From Paenibacillus pabuli NBRC 13638 (GTDB lineage: Bacteria > Bacillota > Bacilli > Paenibacillales > Paenibacillaceae), in the NCBI RefSeq assembly GCF_001514495.1, contig NZ_BCNM01000020.1, positions 1-64,000 on the forward strand: DNA of 64,000 nucleotides, given 5' to 3'. The notes beneath the pieces were generated by a model. The model was given only the letters and a program-made list of their open reading frames with translations. It had not been told where the DNA came from and did no database searches. The translations under genes and the position numbers were made by a program. Positions 52,222 to 61,292 of the stretch are shown here, piece after piece (within the stretch, counting starts at the first letter, position 1; each line of letters opens with the position of its first letter).

Positions 52222-53634
52222 TTATTGGTTTGTGAACAATCTGAACGTCAACGTGATCGGTGCTAATTCTGTAACCGCTGCTTGCGGCAGCTCTACAGCA
52301 AGTCCATCTTCCGTCCGTTGGAATGAAAGTACATCATCAGTGCCGACGAGCTCGATCCGCTCTACCTTTTCCACATATGGAATGACCAACTGTGATTGTA
52401 CTGCCTCGTTCTCGTTCCTGTACAGACGGAAGGCATACGATACGTTGAGATCTTCCTTACGTGTGAAAGCCCACTCTCCTGTGTAGTACGGTCCGCAAAT
52501 TCGAGTGCCATAGATGCCTTCCCCGTGAGTACCGATCCATTCTCCGAGGGCTTTAATACTCTGAATTGCCCCTTTTGGGAGACGTCCGTCCGGTTGCGGC
52601 CCCACGTTCAGTGCGAGGTTACCGCCTTTGGACACGACCTCAAGCAGAATATGCGCCAGTTGTCTTGCTGACTTATATTGATCATCAAATCCAAACGCAA
52701 AGGAATTCCCCACCGTGATACAGCTCTCCCAAGGAATATTCATCGGATGCTCGGGAATGGTCTGTTCCGGAGTCACGATATTCTCATACGGCCCGCCTAC
52801 CGTGCGATCCGCAGCCAGGAGCCACGGCTGTGTGGTCTGACGCGCACGCTCCACCACCTCGCCCAGCCGGATATCCTGACCGTGGCGCCCTTCACGCACC
52901 CAGCCTGCGTCCAGCCATAGACACTCAATCCGTCCATAGTTGGTCAGCAGCTCCATAATTTGCTCATGCGTGAACTCGACGAATTTTTCCCACAGCCACG
53001 GGTACTCTTTCGGATCATAGGATGGTCCACGCCACATATGGCTTCCCCGCTCCATACCAGGTGTCCAGTAATATGGCGTATGCCAGTCCGCTTTGGAGAA
53101 GTACGCTGAGATGCCGAGCCCCTTGGCACGAAAGGCGTCAAAAAGCGCCCGGCAAATATCCGCATACTTATGGGTGTGAAAAGGAGTGTCCTTGCCCGTG
53201 ATGCGATAATCGGTTGTATGTGTATCCCACATGCAGAAACCATCATGATGTTTGGTGGTGAACAGGAAGTATTTGAACCCGTTATCGGCGGCCATCTGAG
53301 CCCATTCCTCAGGCTGAAAGCGAATCGGATTGAAGGTTTTGTTGAGATCAAAGTATTCCCGCTTGAAATGCTCCATGTCGTCAGTCCAGTCGATATCATT
53401 GCGCGACCAGTCGCCATCTTCGTCACTTAACGCCCAGGACTCCACGAGTCCAAGCTGGGAATAGGGACCCCAGTGCATCATCAGCCCCAGCTTCTGATCC
53501 TTGAACCACTCCAGGCGTTCATTCAGCAGCGGATCTTCAGGCCTCACCCATTCTTCTTCTTTGCTAAAATTGTGCACCCCGGCTTCGACGACCTGTTCTT
53601 CCTGTTCCAGCACCGTATCTTTGGTCTCGCTCAT
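52222..53634 (-). CDS. Alpha-L-fucosidase, glycoside hydrolase family 29 (first)
   Basis: This gene encodes about 470 residues with a GH29 catalytic barrel. Conserved features include LGLMMHWGPYSQLG near the start, FLFTTKHHDGFCMWDTHTTDY and CLWLDAGWVR, in which the Asp is the expected nucleophile. KGGNLALNVGPQPDGRLPKG is typical of the C-terminal barrel. A small beta-domain closes the protein. The ATG at 53634 is preferred because AAGGAG lies 9 nt upstream; the ATG at 53643 overlaps that site. No signal peptide is seen, so it works inside the cell. It ends the fucosidase block. Confidence 0.88.
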   Translation of the reverse strand: MSETKDTVLEQEEQVVEAGVHNFSKEEEWVRPEDPLLNERLEWFKDQKLGLMMHWGPYSQLGLVESWALSDEDGDWSRNDIDWTDDMEHFKREYFDLNKTFNPIRFQPEEWAQMAADNGFKYFLFTTKHHDGFCMWDTHTTDYRITGKDTPFHTHKYADICRALFDAFRAKGLGISAYFSKADWHTPYYWTPGMERGSHMWRGPSYDPKEYPWLWEKFVEFTHEQIMELLTNYGRIECLWLDAGWVREGRHGQDIRLGEVVERARQTTQPWLLAADRTVGGPYENIVTPEQTIPEHPMNIPWESCITVGNSFAFGFDDQYKSARQLAHILLEVVSKGGNLALNVGPQPDGRLPKGAIQSIKALGEWIGTHGEGIYGTRICGPYYTGEWAFTRKEDLNVSYAFRLYRNENEAVQSQLVIPYVEKVERIELVGTDDVLSFQRTEDGLAVELPQAAVTELAPITLTFRLFTNQ

Positions 53635-53710
53635 CCCGTTCATCTCCTTCGGATTGGATATAAGATAAACTACACAAGTTAAGCTCTGTCACTCCAATTG
53701 CAGTATCATC

Positions 53711-53800
53711 TTCCGATCGCTGTTATCCCCGGATTTCTTCGATTTCACTTTATAATTGGTCGAAATCCGGGGATGAAGGCGAACGCGTCGCTTCTTCAGA
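53711..53800. repeat. Intergenic repeat element, copy A
   Basis: This 90-bp element shares TTnCGATCGCTnTTATCCCC, ATTTCTT, AAGGCGnACGCnTCGCTTCTTCAGA and other blocks with the copy at 55023-55110. Inside it a perfect 13-bp inverted repeat (ATCCCCGGATTTC and GAAATCCGGGGAT) would form a hairpin. It lies between the oxidoreductase and the first GH29 gene. Confidence 0.75.
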
Positions 53801-53856
53801 TTGGTTCTGCAATCTCCGTTTTGGCTTAAACGTTCAGTTTCAACTTATATATCGAC

Positions 53857-54915
53857 TTATAGTGAAATTTCGCGTCCTTCACGTGCTGACTCGTAGATGG
53901 CACAGAGGATTTTCATGATTTCAACGCCATCCTCTACGGGACTGAGCGTCTCTTTGCGCCCTTGCGTACTGTCGATAAAATGATTGACTTCGTTACGGAA
54001 AGAACCTGCGAAATCAAGGGATTTGAAATCCACCTGTGGCGTCATATTCAAAATGGTATCGAATTTCTCGCCAATCAGTGAAATTTCCGGTTCCAGTTCT
54101 GCCCCACCTTTATCGCCATACAGTCTGACCGAAGTTTCATCCTGCTTCGCGTGCAGTGTGAAACTTACATCCACCAGCAAGCTTGCCCCGTTCTCGAAAC
54201 GAATCAACGCATTGGCCATATCCTCCACAGTGTTTTTGTTTGCATCATAGTCCGCAGCTTGGTAGAACGACAGATTACGGATATTGGCACGATTACCCAA
54301 TCGATTGGAGACGTTGGCGGAGACCGTTTTAACCTTCGGTTTGCCCATCAGGTACCAGGAGATATCAATAATATGTACGCCAATATCGATCAACGGGCCG
54401 CCACCCGAGCGCTCGACATCCGCGAACCAGCCGCCTGGATTGCCGAGACGCCGCAGACAGGATGCCTTGGCATAATAGATCTCTCCCAGTTCACCTTCAT
54501 CAATAAACTTCTTCAGGATCTGCGCATTGTCGCTATAACGGCGTACGAAGCCAACCTGAAGTAGTTTTCCACTGCGGTGAACAGCCTTCTCCACTTCCAG
54601 TGCATCTTCTACCGTCTGGCAGAGCGGCTTCTCGCAAAGTACGTTTTTACCCGCATCCAGCGCAGCAATACTGATCACGGCATGAGTGTCATTCCAGGTA
54701 CAGATGCTGACCGAATGAATTTCAGGCAGTACCAGGAGTTCCTTATAATCCGTGAATACATGGGTAGCATTATATTTCTTCGCCGCTTCCTGAGCACGAG
54801 CTTCATTCAGGTCACATATGGCGTATATTTCAACTTCGGGATTGCTGGCATAAGCTTGTAAATGAAAATCAGATATTGATCCTGCACCGATAACGGCAAT
54901 TTTAAGTTTGGACAT
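53857..54915 (-). CDS. Gfo/Idh/MocA-family oxidoreductase
   Basis: The 352-residue NAD(P)-dependent dehydrogenase has a Rossmann domain (IAVIGAGSISDFHL; CEKPLCQTVEDA contains the catalytic Lys). The C-terminal alpha/beta domain has GGGPLIDIGVHIIDI, where the conserved Asp and His sit. These enzymes oxidise or reduce sugars and inositols at ring carbons, and often work with TIM-barrel isomerases such as the one just upstream. GGAGGGG precedes the ATG. It lies between two intergenic repeat copies within the fucosidase block. Confidence 0.93.
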   Translation of the reverse strand: MSKLKIAVIGAGSISDFHLQAYASNPEVEIYAICDLNEARAQEAAKKYNATHVFTDYKELLVLPEIHSVSICTWNDTHAVISIAALDAGKNVLCEKPLCQTVEDALEVEKAVHRSGKLLQVGFVRRYSDNAQILKKFIDEGELGEIYYAKASCLRRLGNPGGWFADVERSGGGPLIDIGVHIIDISWYLMGKPKVKTVSANVSNRLGNRANIRNLSFYQAADYDANKNTVEDMANALIRFENGASLLVDVSFTLHAKQDETSVRLYGDKGGAELEPEISLIGEKFDTILNMTPQVDFKSLDFAGSFRNEVNHFIDSTQGRKETLSPVEDGVEIMKILCAIYESAREGREISL

Positions 54916-55022
54916 GGATTTTCCCCTCCATAATCTGTTAAATGATGGTCATATCAGTTGAATACTCATCTTTAAAAGAATTTAACGTTCTACGAAGTAG
55001 CCGTTCCGGTTACGAATCGTTC

Positions 55023-55110
55023 TTTCGATCGCTCTTATCCCCAAATTTCTTATCATCTCTCTTAAAAGGAGGAAATTCGGTGATAAAGGCGCACGCTTCG
55101 CTTCTTCAGA
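55023..55110. repeat. Intergenic repeat element, copy B
   Basis: This 88-bp element is the second copy of the 53711-53800 element. Outer blocks are nearly identical; the inner hairpin differs (TTATCCCCAAATTT opposing AAATTCGGTGATAA) but stays partly paired. It lies between the isomerase and the oxidoreductase genes. Confidence 0.75.
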
Positions 55111-55209
55111 ATCGATTTCGTCCCCTCCACTACTTTTCGATCTTAATGAAAACTAATTTCAAGATTCAGCAAAGCTTATATTCCACTTATAAAGTAATGC
55201 AGTCGCTGC

Positions 55210-56076
55210 TTATGCTTCCTCCCAGAAGCGGCGGACGTTATCCATCGCGATGCGGGATGCTGTTTTGCAATTTTCCATGCCTTCGAATTCAACAGAGATA
55301 TATTCGTCATAACCGGATTGCTTCAACACACGGAACACTTCAGGCATGTCGATATCCCCGTGGCCCACAATTGCTCCGCGCAGGTAATTGCCGTGTGAGG
55401 TCTGGAACCAGCCCTCTCCGGGATTACGGTAAGAGGGTCTGAGATAGAAATCTTTGGCGTGCACCATGGATGCATAAGAAATGTTGTTTTTTACAGCGCT
55501 AACCGGGTCTTCATCTACACACAGGAAGTTGCCGATATCCAGCGTTGTCTTGAAATTCTCCCGTGCCGTCTCATGAACTAGCCGCCGGACTCGCTCACTG
55601 GACTGCACATAGTAACCGTGATTCTCCACACTTGTCGTAATACCGTGACTCGCTGCGTAGTCGGCAATTCGCTGACAGGCCTTCACCAGTACCGGCAGAT
55701 CCGCCTCAAACTGGGCGACAGTGCCTTCCTGTGCAGGGCGAAACGCAACATCATGGCGCATTCTCGTAACGCCAAGTGCTGCAGCGACATCCACATGCTT
55801 CATGACAGCAGCAATCTCATGTTCAAGTGCATCCGGGCCTTCTCCTGTAACGAAATTGGCACCTATCGCGTAATTGGAAATATCAATTCCCACGTCTTGC
55901 GCAGCCTCTTGAATCTGGTCAATTAATTCCGGCTGGTCGATCAGGCTATACCCGATCGGAACAATCTCCACATGTTCTCCGCCCTGCTCGGCGATGTAAC
56001 GGATGGCGTCGGGTACAGTCATTTCCTTCCTATCCAGGGCCTGCTGCAGACTGTATGTGCTGAGTCCTACTTTCAT
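55210..56076 (-). CDS. TIM-barrel sugar phosphate isomerase/epimerase (paralogue B)
   Basis: The 288-residue protein is a xylose-isomerase-like TIM barrel very similar to the protein at 38433-39305. Shared segments include MKVGLSTYSL, GGEHVEIVPIGY, TTSVENHGYYVQSS, FKTTLDIGNFLCVDEDP, MVHAKDFY, LRGAIVGHGDID and the C-terminal RRFWEEA. The conserved Glu/Asp/His/Glu metal ligands are kept. It precedes a Gfo/Idh/MocA oxidoreductase. Such pairs often convert keto-sugars, here probably derived from fucose or mannose. GGAGAGG precedes the ATG. Confidence 0.88.
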   Translation of the reverse strand: MKVGLSTYSLQQALDRKEMTVPDAIRYIAEQGGEHVEIVPIGYSLIDQPELIDQIQEAAQDVGIDISNYAIGANFVTGEGPDALEHEIAAVMKHVDVAAALGVTRMRHDVAFRPAQEGTVAQFEADLPVLVKACQRIADYAASHGITTSVENHGYYVQSSERVRRLVHETARENFKTTLDIGNFLCVDEDPVSAVKNNISYASMVHAKDFYLRPSYRNPGEGWFQTSHGNYLRGAIVGHGDIDMPEVFRVLKQSGYDEYISVEFEGMENCKTASRIAMDNVRRFWEEA

Positions 56077-56240
56077 ATCCTCTCATCCTCTCCTGCTGGT
56101 GTATGGCTCTACCTTACGTATACCTTTTTCCACAAGATCATACAATTGCCAATAATCGTTTGCTACTCTATTTTCCATGGGATGAATCCAAAATCGGCTT
56201 ATCTACACATGTTACGGTCCAAACCTCAGTTCCATGCAAC

Positions 56241-57704
56241 TCAAACACCACCATTACGCCCAACTTCCTGTTTGCTCAAATATACACCCAGCCAAGATAA
56301 CGTTGGATACCATCTGGATTCGTGGATGGTCAGACGGATGGTTTTGGCGGTAAAGGCATCGAAACTACAGATTCGTTTGTGACCAACAACCGTGCCACAA
56401 TACAGCTCCTGCCAATCACCACTCTCTCCCTTTGCCTCCAGCGTAAAACGCTCCATTCGTTGACCTGAACGGATATGCTCCATGAGAACCACGCGGTCGA
56501 ACCGCTTTTCCTCCGGCAGATCCACCTCCAGCCAAGCATGTTCAATTCCTTCAGATGGGCACCAGAACGTATCCGGCTCCTCATGCAATATATGAATGGG
56601 GGCATGTGCTTCATCCATCGTATCCGATGCCTTTACTTGCGCTCCAACAGCCAGACTTTGCCGATAAGTACTGTGTAAAATGCCTCCGAGCTGTTGAAGT
56701 CGTTCAGCATCCTGTTCATGGATAAGTCCACGTCGATCTGGCGGAAGATTAAGCAGAAAATTGGCGTTGCCCCCAACCGCTCCATCATAGATGCCAAGCA
56801 GCTCCTCCAGTGATTTGACTTGATCATCCTCGCTTGCATGATAGAACCAGCCTGGGCGGATGGACGTGTTCACTTCCGCGGGATACCAGATAAGCCTGTC
56901 CTGATGCTGCCGGATCACATCCCGACTTCCCAGATCTGCATCCTGCGTATTTATTCTGCTGGCAAACTCTCCATCATCCACCTGCTGGGATTGTTCCTGG
57001 ATCTTCTCATTATCCTGCAAATAGGCAGGTACTACGCTCCATTCTGAATCCCGGGTATGCCCAGCCTCATTGCCGCACCAACGAACATCCGGGCCGCATA
57101 CCGAGATCACAGCCTCCGGCTGCAATTCCCGAATGAGTGCATAATAGGAATCCCAATCGTAGACTTGCCTTTTCCCATTCGGCCCTTCTCCACATGCTCC
57201 ATCGAACCACACGCAGAAAAGTTCACCATATTGGGTTAACAGCTCACGCAGCTGATTTTTGAAAAACTCGTTATATCGCTCCGAATCCCCATAGGATGCT
57301 TCATGACGGTCCCACGGCGACAGATAGACGCCGAACTTCAACCCGCCTTCCCGGCAGGCATCGGCAACCTCCTTCACCAGATCACCTGTACCATTGCGCC
57401 AGGGGCTGGCAGCAACCGTATGATTCGTGTACTCGCTTGGCCATAAACAAAACCCGTCATGATGCTTGCACGTAAGAATCAATCCTGTCATACCGGCAGA
57501 CTTGCACGTCTGAACCCATTGCCGGGCACTCAGATCGGAAGGGTTAAAGATAGTGGGATCTTCATTCCCCATGCCCCATTCCTGATCTGTAAACGTATTC
57601 ACGGTAAAATGAATAAATGCATAGAACTCCATCTGCTGCCACTTCAACTGGCGCTCCGATGGCACAACCCGTGCCGCTGTCTTCACCCAATCAGCTGGTT
57701 TCAC
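56241..57704 (-). CDS. Alpha-L-fucosidase, glycoside hydrolase family 29 (second)
   Basis: The 487-residue enzyme has the GH29 barrel: MEFYAFIHFTVNTFTDQEWG, LILTCKHHDGFCLWPSEYTNHTV, LKFGVYLSPWDRHE and FCVWFDGACGEG with nucleophile Asp168. The C-terminal part (about 355-480) looks like a galactose-binding (F5/8-type) domain with GIEHAWLEVDLPEEKRFDRVVLME and ending FTAKTIRLTIHESRWYPTLSWLGVYL. It differs from the first GH29 in domain make-up, so its linkage specificity probably differs. It starts at GTG with AGAGGAG about 10 nt upstream. A promoter and a candidate cre site lie in its long leader. It heads the fucosidase block. Confidence 0.88.
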   Translation of the reverse strand: MKPADWVKTAARVVPSERQLKWQQMEFYAFIHFTVNTFTDQEWGMGNEDPTIFNPSDLSARQWVQTCKSAGMTGLILTCKHHDGFCLWPSEYTNHTVAASPWRNGTGDLVKEVADACREGGLKFGVYLSPWDRHEASYGDSERYNEFFKNQLRELLTQYGELFCVWFDGACGEGPNGKRQVYDWDSYYALIRELQPEAVISVCGPDVRWCGNEAGHTRDSEWSVVPAYLQDNEKIQEQSQQVDDGEFASRINTQDADLGSRDVIRQHQDRLIWYPAEVNTSIRPGWFYHASEDDQVKSLEELLGIYDGAVGGNANFLLNLPPDRRGLIHEQDAERLQQLGGILHSTYRQSLAVGAQVKASDTMDEAHAPIHILHEEPDTFWCPSEGIEHAWLEVDLPEEKRFDRVVLMEHIRSGQRMERFTLEAKGESGDWQELYCGTVVGHKRICSFDAFTAKTIRLTIHESRWYPTLSWLGVYLSKQEVGRNGGV

Positions 57705-57757
57705 TGGATTCTTCTCCTCTCATGCCGTTTCACTGTCTCTATCCGCCAGATGCCAAC

Positions 57758-57793
57758 AAGGACCGACAGAGCTCAGCGCCTCCAACGGTCCTT
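57758..57793 (-). other. Leader hairpin upstream of the second GH29 gene
   Basis: AAGGACCG and CGGTCCTT form a perfect 8-bp stem with a 20-nt loop in the 190-nt leader. No U-run follows, so it is not a clear terminator. Its role is unknown. Confidence 0.4.
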
Positions 57794-57860
57794 GATGAGG
57801 CTCACCTGTCGTTGACAGTCAGCTTCCAGAATGCAATTCATCCCTTATCGTGATTTTTGT

Positions 57861-57874
57861 TATTTTCGTTATCA
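57861..57874. promoter_or_regulatory. Candidate cre (CcpA) site downstream of the GH29 promoter
   Basis: On the minus strand TGATAACGAAAATA matches the cre consensus TGWNANCGNTNWCA at 12 of 14 positions. It lies about 30 bp downstream of the predicted -10, a position suited to repression. Confidence 0.4.
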
Positions 57875-57902
57875 TAAAAATGTTATTATTATATTCATAA
57901 AC

Positions 57903-57931
57903 AGTCTAAGACGTTGTGAATAAAACGTCAA
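57903..57931 (-). promoter_or_regulatory. Promoter of the second GH29 gene
   Basis: TTGACG and TAGACT are separated by exactly 17 bp on the minus strand. The promoter follows directly after the terminator of the small membrane-protein gene. It gives an untranslated leader of about 190 nt. Confidence 0.5.
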
Positions 57932-57935
57932 TACG

Positions 57936-57962
57936 CAAAAAAGACACCCCTTAAGGGTGTCT
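57936..57962 (-). terminator. Rho-independent terminator of the small membrane-protein gene
   Basis: AGACACCC and GGGTGTCT around TTAA form a strong stem, followed on the minus strand by TTTTTT. Confidence 0.9.
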
Positions 57963-57992
57963 CTCGCTTGGACCATATTTCAACCTATCCCA

Positions 57993-58181
57993 CTATTTCC
58001 GCTTTGCCTTTGTCATTCGATTAAACATGATCAGAGCAGCAATCAACATGGCTACAATCGCGATATTACTTGCTGCATCATGCGACATGCCGAACAGAAC
58101 GCCCAGATTGGTAACAAGGCCTCTCACAATCAGCGCCACCGCAATCAGCAGAATGGGGCTCCAAAAATTATACCTTCTCAT
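57993..58181 (-). CDS. Small two-helix membrane protein
   Basis: The 62-residue protein has two hydrophobic helices (FWSPILLIAVALIVRGLVTN and ASNIAIVAMLIAALIMF) and a basic C-terminus. It was not recognised. The ATG at 58181 is chosen; the frame can also start at an in-frame GTG at 58193. AGGAG stands about 11 nt upstream. It has its own promoter and terminator, so it is a small single-gene unit between a GH3 and a GH29 gene. Whether it relates to either is unknown. Confidence 0.7.
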   Translation of the reverse strand: MRRYNFWSPILLIAVALIVRGLVTNLGVLFGMSHDAASNIAIVAMLIAALIMFNRMTKAKRK

Positions 58182-58234
58182 CCTTCGCAACACTCCTGAC
58201 CAGATTGTTCAGAAATTCCGGATCTCATAACACA

Positions 58235-58263
58235 ATCATAACAGTCGTCCTGTTCAGTTACAA
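58235..58263 (-). promoter_or_regulatory. Promoter of the small membrane-protein gene
   Basis: On the minus strand TTGTAA and TATGAT are separated by exactly 17 bp. It lies about 55 bp upstream of the small gene and close to the end of the GH3 gene. Confidence 0.55.
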
Positions 58264-58283
58264 CAGATCAGATGACTTGTGCG

Positions 58284-61070
58284 TTATACTTGTTTAAATT
58301 CGATCCAGTCGATCTGCAGACCCGGTTTGGTGAAGTCCAGCTTCAATTCGTACAATCCTGCTTCCAACTCTACTTTCACAAGTTTCTGTCTGATCCATTT
58401 GCCTTCAGTACCGTTCGTTTGAATGGTCGTCATCAATTGATCGTTAAGAATGACATTACACGCACTTTGAGCCAGCTCCGGCTCAGGAGACATGATCTGT
58501 ACAATAATCCGGTACTGCCCAGCCTCATCTACCTTCATATAGACGGGTTGGCCCACAACGGGTTTGACCTGTGCATTGTCAGCCAGCACTTGTGCCTGTT
58601 CAGTGGAAAGTGAAGCATTCGCTTGGAATGAAGCGACGTTCTCTACAATCTCATGTTTTCTGGAGAAGACCGGCGCATTCATGATGAACTCACAGATATT
58701 CATGGCGGACCGCTGAAGCTCTCCACGTGTCAACGTCCCATTTTCCAGAGATTCGATGGTATTGTCATCCCAACCGTTAATTTCTGCACCATAGTTAGGT
58801 ACAACCATGTACAGATCGTTCTGGGCACGAACCATCCAGTTGGTGTTTTTCCGATCTGCTGGTCCACCTTCAACGCCATCGTTCATAATAGCCCACCAGT
58901 CGGTCATCACGATACCTTGGAAGCCCCATTCTCCACGAAGAATGGTCGTGTTCAGATCATAGTTCGAAGCTGCCCAATGTCCATTAATCGGATTGTAGGA
59001 CGTCATGATTGAATTCGCACCGCCTTGTTTCACGGCAATCTCGAATCCTTTCAAATAGATCTCACGCAATGCACGCTCGGATACAACCGCATCCACTTTA
59101 CTGCGGTGTTTCTCCTGATTGTTGCAGGCAAAGTGTTTCAACGTGGCATTGGAGCCACCTTTCATAATCCCTTTGGTGCAAGCTGCAGCAAATACACCAG
59201 AAACCAGCGGGTCTTCAGAGAAATACTCAAAGTTCCGTCCGTTCAGCGGGCTACGACGAATGTTCAATCCAGGCCCGAGAAGTGCATCCACCTGATTTCT
59301 CAGCAATTCCTGGCCTTCCATCACATATAGCTCTTCGACAAGCTCTGCATTCCATGTTGCCGCGAGCAATGTTCCGATGGAGACTTGTGTCGCTTTCTCC
59401 CCGCTATCCATACGAATACCGGACGGGCCATCTGCGGTACATGCAACAGGAATTCCGTAATTAAACAGACTGTCGCTCACGCCGCCAAATGCGGAAGCTG
59501 TACCCGATGTAACGAGTGGGCTGCTCATGCCTTCGCCTCTCACGATTGCCGCCAGATCCTGATCACTCAGTTGGGCGATAAAAGCTTCCAGGCTGACTTT
59601 GCCTTCCTTCACGTCTCTCAGCTTGTAACCCTGATTGCCGGTCTGCTCCAGCGTTTGCGGCAAGCATTGTTCAATTCGTTCAGCCATGGATACTTGGCGT
59701 GTCGGTACATCTGCAAAGATCAACTCATACGAACCATCTTCCTTGCGCGCTCCCGGCTTCATTCTCGTAAAGCCTTCTGTCGGTGCCATTGCCTCCTGGA
59801 GCTGTTCCACGAGTTGAATCGTTTCTATGACATAACCATCCTGACCATCAATACGGACGTGTTCCACATTTTTGACACTGGTTCCCACGTATATGCGGTA
59901 CGTGCCTGCCTCCAGCACATACGCCGATGCATGGCCCGTTACGCCAGCATCATCATACGATGCCATGGAATCCACAGTGAAGCTTACGGTCAGACGCTGA
60001 GACTCACCTGGCTGAAGCAGATTGGTTTTGCCAAATGCCACCAGAGCTTTCGCCGGTTTACCTAATTGGCCTTGTGGGGCTTCATAATAGATCTGTACCA
60101 CTTCTTTACCAGCATAGGTTGTGCCCGTATTGGTTACGGTTACATTCACCTTAATACTGTTTTCTCCATCTTGCGAGATCCATTTTGCGTCTTCAGCCTT
60201 GGTTGTGAATGTGGTATAGGACAAACCATATCCAAATTCAAATTGTACTTTTCCAGGTCGAAACGTTTCGAAATAACGATAGCCTACGTAGATATCTTCT
60301 TGATAAAGGTTCTTGAACTCATTCCCGTAATTGCTTGTGGATGGATAATCTTCGATGGAATATGCAATCGTATCGGTTAATTTCCCGCTTGGTGTAACGT
60401 CTCCGGCCAGTACATCAGCAATCGCGTTACCACCCTCCATACCGCCATGCCACGAGTAGATGACACTTTGGATCGGATGAACGTAGCTTTCGTTATTCAA
60501 CCAGCTCATGTCCATAATGTTTGATACATTCAGCACCACGATCGTTTGTTCAAAATGGTTCGTGACCTGCTTCAGCATTGCTTTCTCATCTTCTGTCAAC
60601 TGGTAGCTGCCTGGGGCATCAACGTTGTCCTGATCTTCACCTGCTGTGCGTCCAATGACCACAATTGCTTTGCTGGATTTCGTTCTGGCCCGGGAGACCA
60701 ATTCATCCGTTAAAGGCATCTCCTTCTGGTTCCAAGGCTCTGCCGCCCATACTTTTCCACCATCATCGAACGGATTTTCCTCAATCCACTTTTCATAGAC
60801 AGCTGCAAGCTCTTCATTGACCGTAAGTCCCTTTTTGCTGCGCAGACCATCCAGCAAATTGGTCGTATACGCCACATGTACACTACCGCCCGACCCTGTA
60901 CCACTCCGATAATAGTTCACTTGAATTCGGCCAAACACTGAAACGTTTTCGTTTTGTCGAATCGGCAGAGCTTGTCCTTCGTTCTTCAAAAGCACTGCGC
61001 CTTCAGCGGCAACCGTGCGGCTAAATTCTGCAAACCCTTCCAATGGAACTCCAATTTGATGTGTGCTCAA
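58284..61070 (-). CDS. Glycoside hydrolase family 3 beta-glucosidase with permuted domains
   Basis: The 928-residue enzyme has the GH3 domains in reversed order. The GH3 C-terminal domain comes first (about 15-260; AAEGAVLLKNEGQALPI, then DVTPSGKLTDTIA), then a fibronectin-III-like domain (about 300-400), and then the catalytic barrel (about 490-780). The nucleophile Asp is in GIVMTDWWAIMN. GPGLNIRRSPLNGRNFEYFSEDP and TLKHFACNNQE are also present. A C-terminal beta domain (about 820-928) ends in LQIDWIEFKQV and resembles a CBM6-like module. The order is known from Ruminococcus and Butyrivibrio beta-glucosidases. It starts at TTG after AGGAGGGG. No signal peptide is present. Confidence 0.9.
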   Translation of the reverse strand: MSTHQIGVPLEGFAEFSRTVAAEGAVLLKNEGQALPIRQNENVSVFGRIQVNYYRSGTGSGGSVHVAYTTNLLDGLRSKKGLTVNEELAAVYEKWIEENPFDDGGKVWAAEPWNQKEMPLTDELVSRARTKSSKAIVVIGRTAGEDQDNVDAPGSYQLTEDEKAMLKQVTNHFEQTIVVLNVSNIMDMSWLNNESYVHPIQSVIYSWHGGMEGGNAIADVLAGDVTPSGKLTDTIAYSIEDYPSTSNYGNEFKNLYQEDIYVGYRYFETFRPGKVQFEFGYGLSYTTFTTKAEDAKWISQDGENSIKVNVTVTNTGTTYAGKEVVQIYYEAPQGQLGKPAKALVAFGKTNLLQPGESQRLTVSFTVDSMASYDDAGVTGHASAYVLEAGTYRIYVGTSVKNVEHVRIDGQDGYVIETIQLVEQLQEAMAPTEGFTRMKPGARKEDGSYELIFADVPTRQVSMAERIEQCLPQTLEQTGNQGYKLRDVKEGKVSLEAFIAQLSDQDLAAIVRGEGMSSPLVTSGTASAFGGVSDSLFNYGIPVACTADGPSGIRMDSGEKATQVSIGTLLAATWNAELVEELYVMEGQELLRNQVDALLGPGLNIRRSPLNGRNFEYFSEDPLVSGVFAAACTKGIMKGGSNATLKHFACNNQEKHRSKVDAVVSERALREIYLKGFEIAVKQGGANSIMTSYNPINGHWAASNYDLNTTILRGEWGFQGIVMTDWWAIMNDGVEGGPADRKNTNWMVRAQNDLYMVVPNYGAEINGWDDNTIESLENGTLTRGELQRSAMNICEFIMNAPVFSRKHEIVENVASFQANASLSTEQAQVLADNAQVKPVVGQPVYMKVDEAGQYRIIVQIMSPEPELAQSACNVILNDQLMTTIQTNGTEGKWIRQKLVKVELEAGLYELKLDFTKPGLQIDWIEFKQV

Positions 61071-61238
61071 AGCTTCCCCTCCTGATTGTCATCTCCATCC
61101 CCACGAATCGCTATGTATATTCGTTAATCTGGTAGATTCACTGGTATCTAGTCTCATATTAACAGATTCTATAGTAGAAAATAAATCAGGTTAAACGTTT
61201 TTTCATATTGTGGACATGATTTTACAAATATCCAACTT

Positions 61239-61268
61239 AAAAAGCCACGAACGTTATCCGTTCGTGAC
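61239..61268 (-). terminator. Rho-independent terminator of the LtrA-family gene
   Basis: On the minus strand GTCACGAACG and CGTTCGTGGC form a stem around GATAA and are followed by five T. Confidence 0.88.
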
Positions 61269-61292
61269 TTTTATTCTTGTTCAACCCATGCA

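Noticed and set aside
57705..57902. T-box or other riboswitch in the long GH29 leader
   Set aside because: No T-box consensus or known aptamer core was seen; only one simple hairpin is present.
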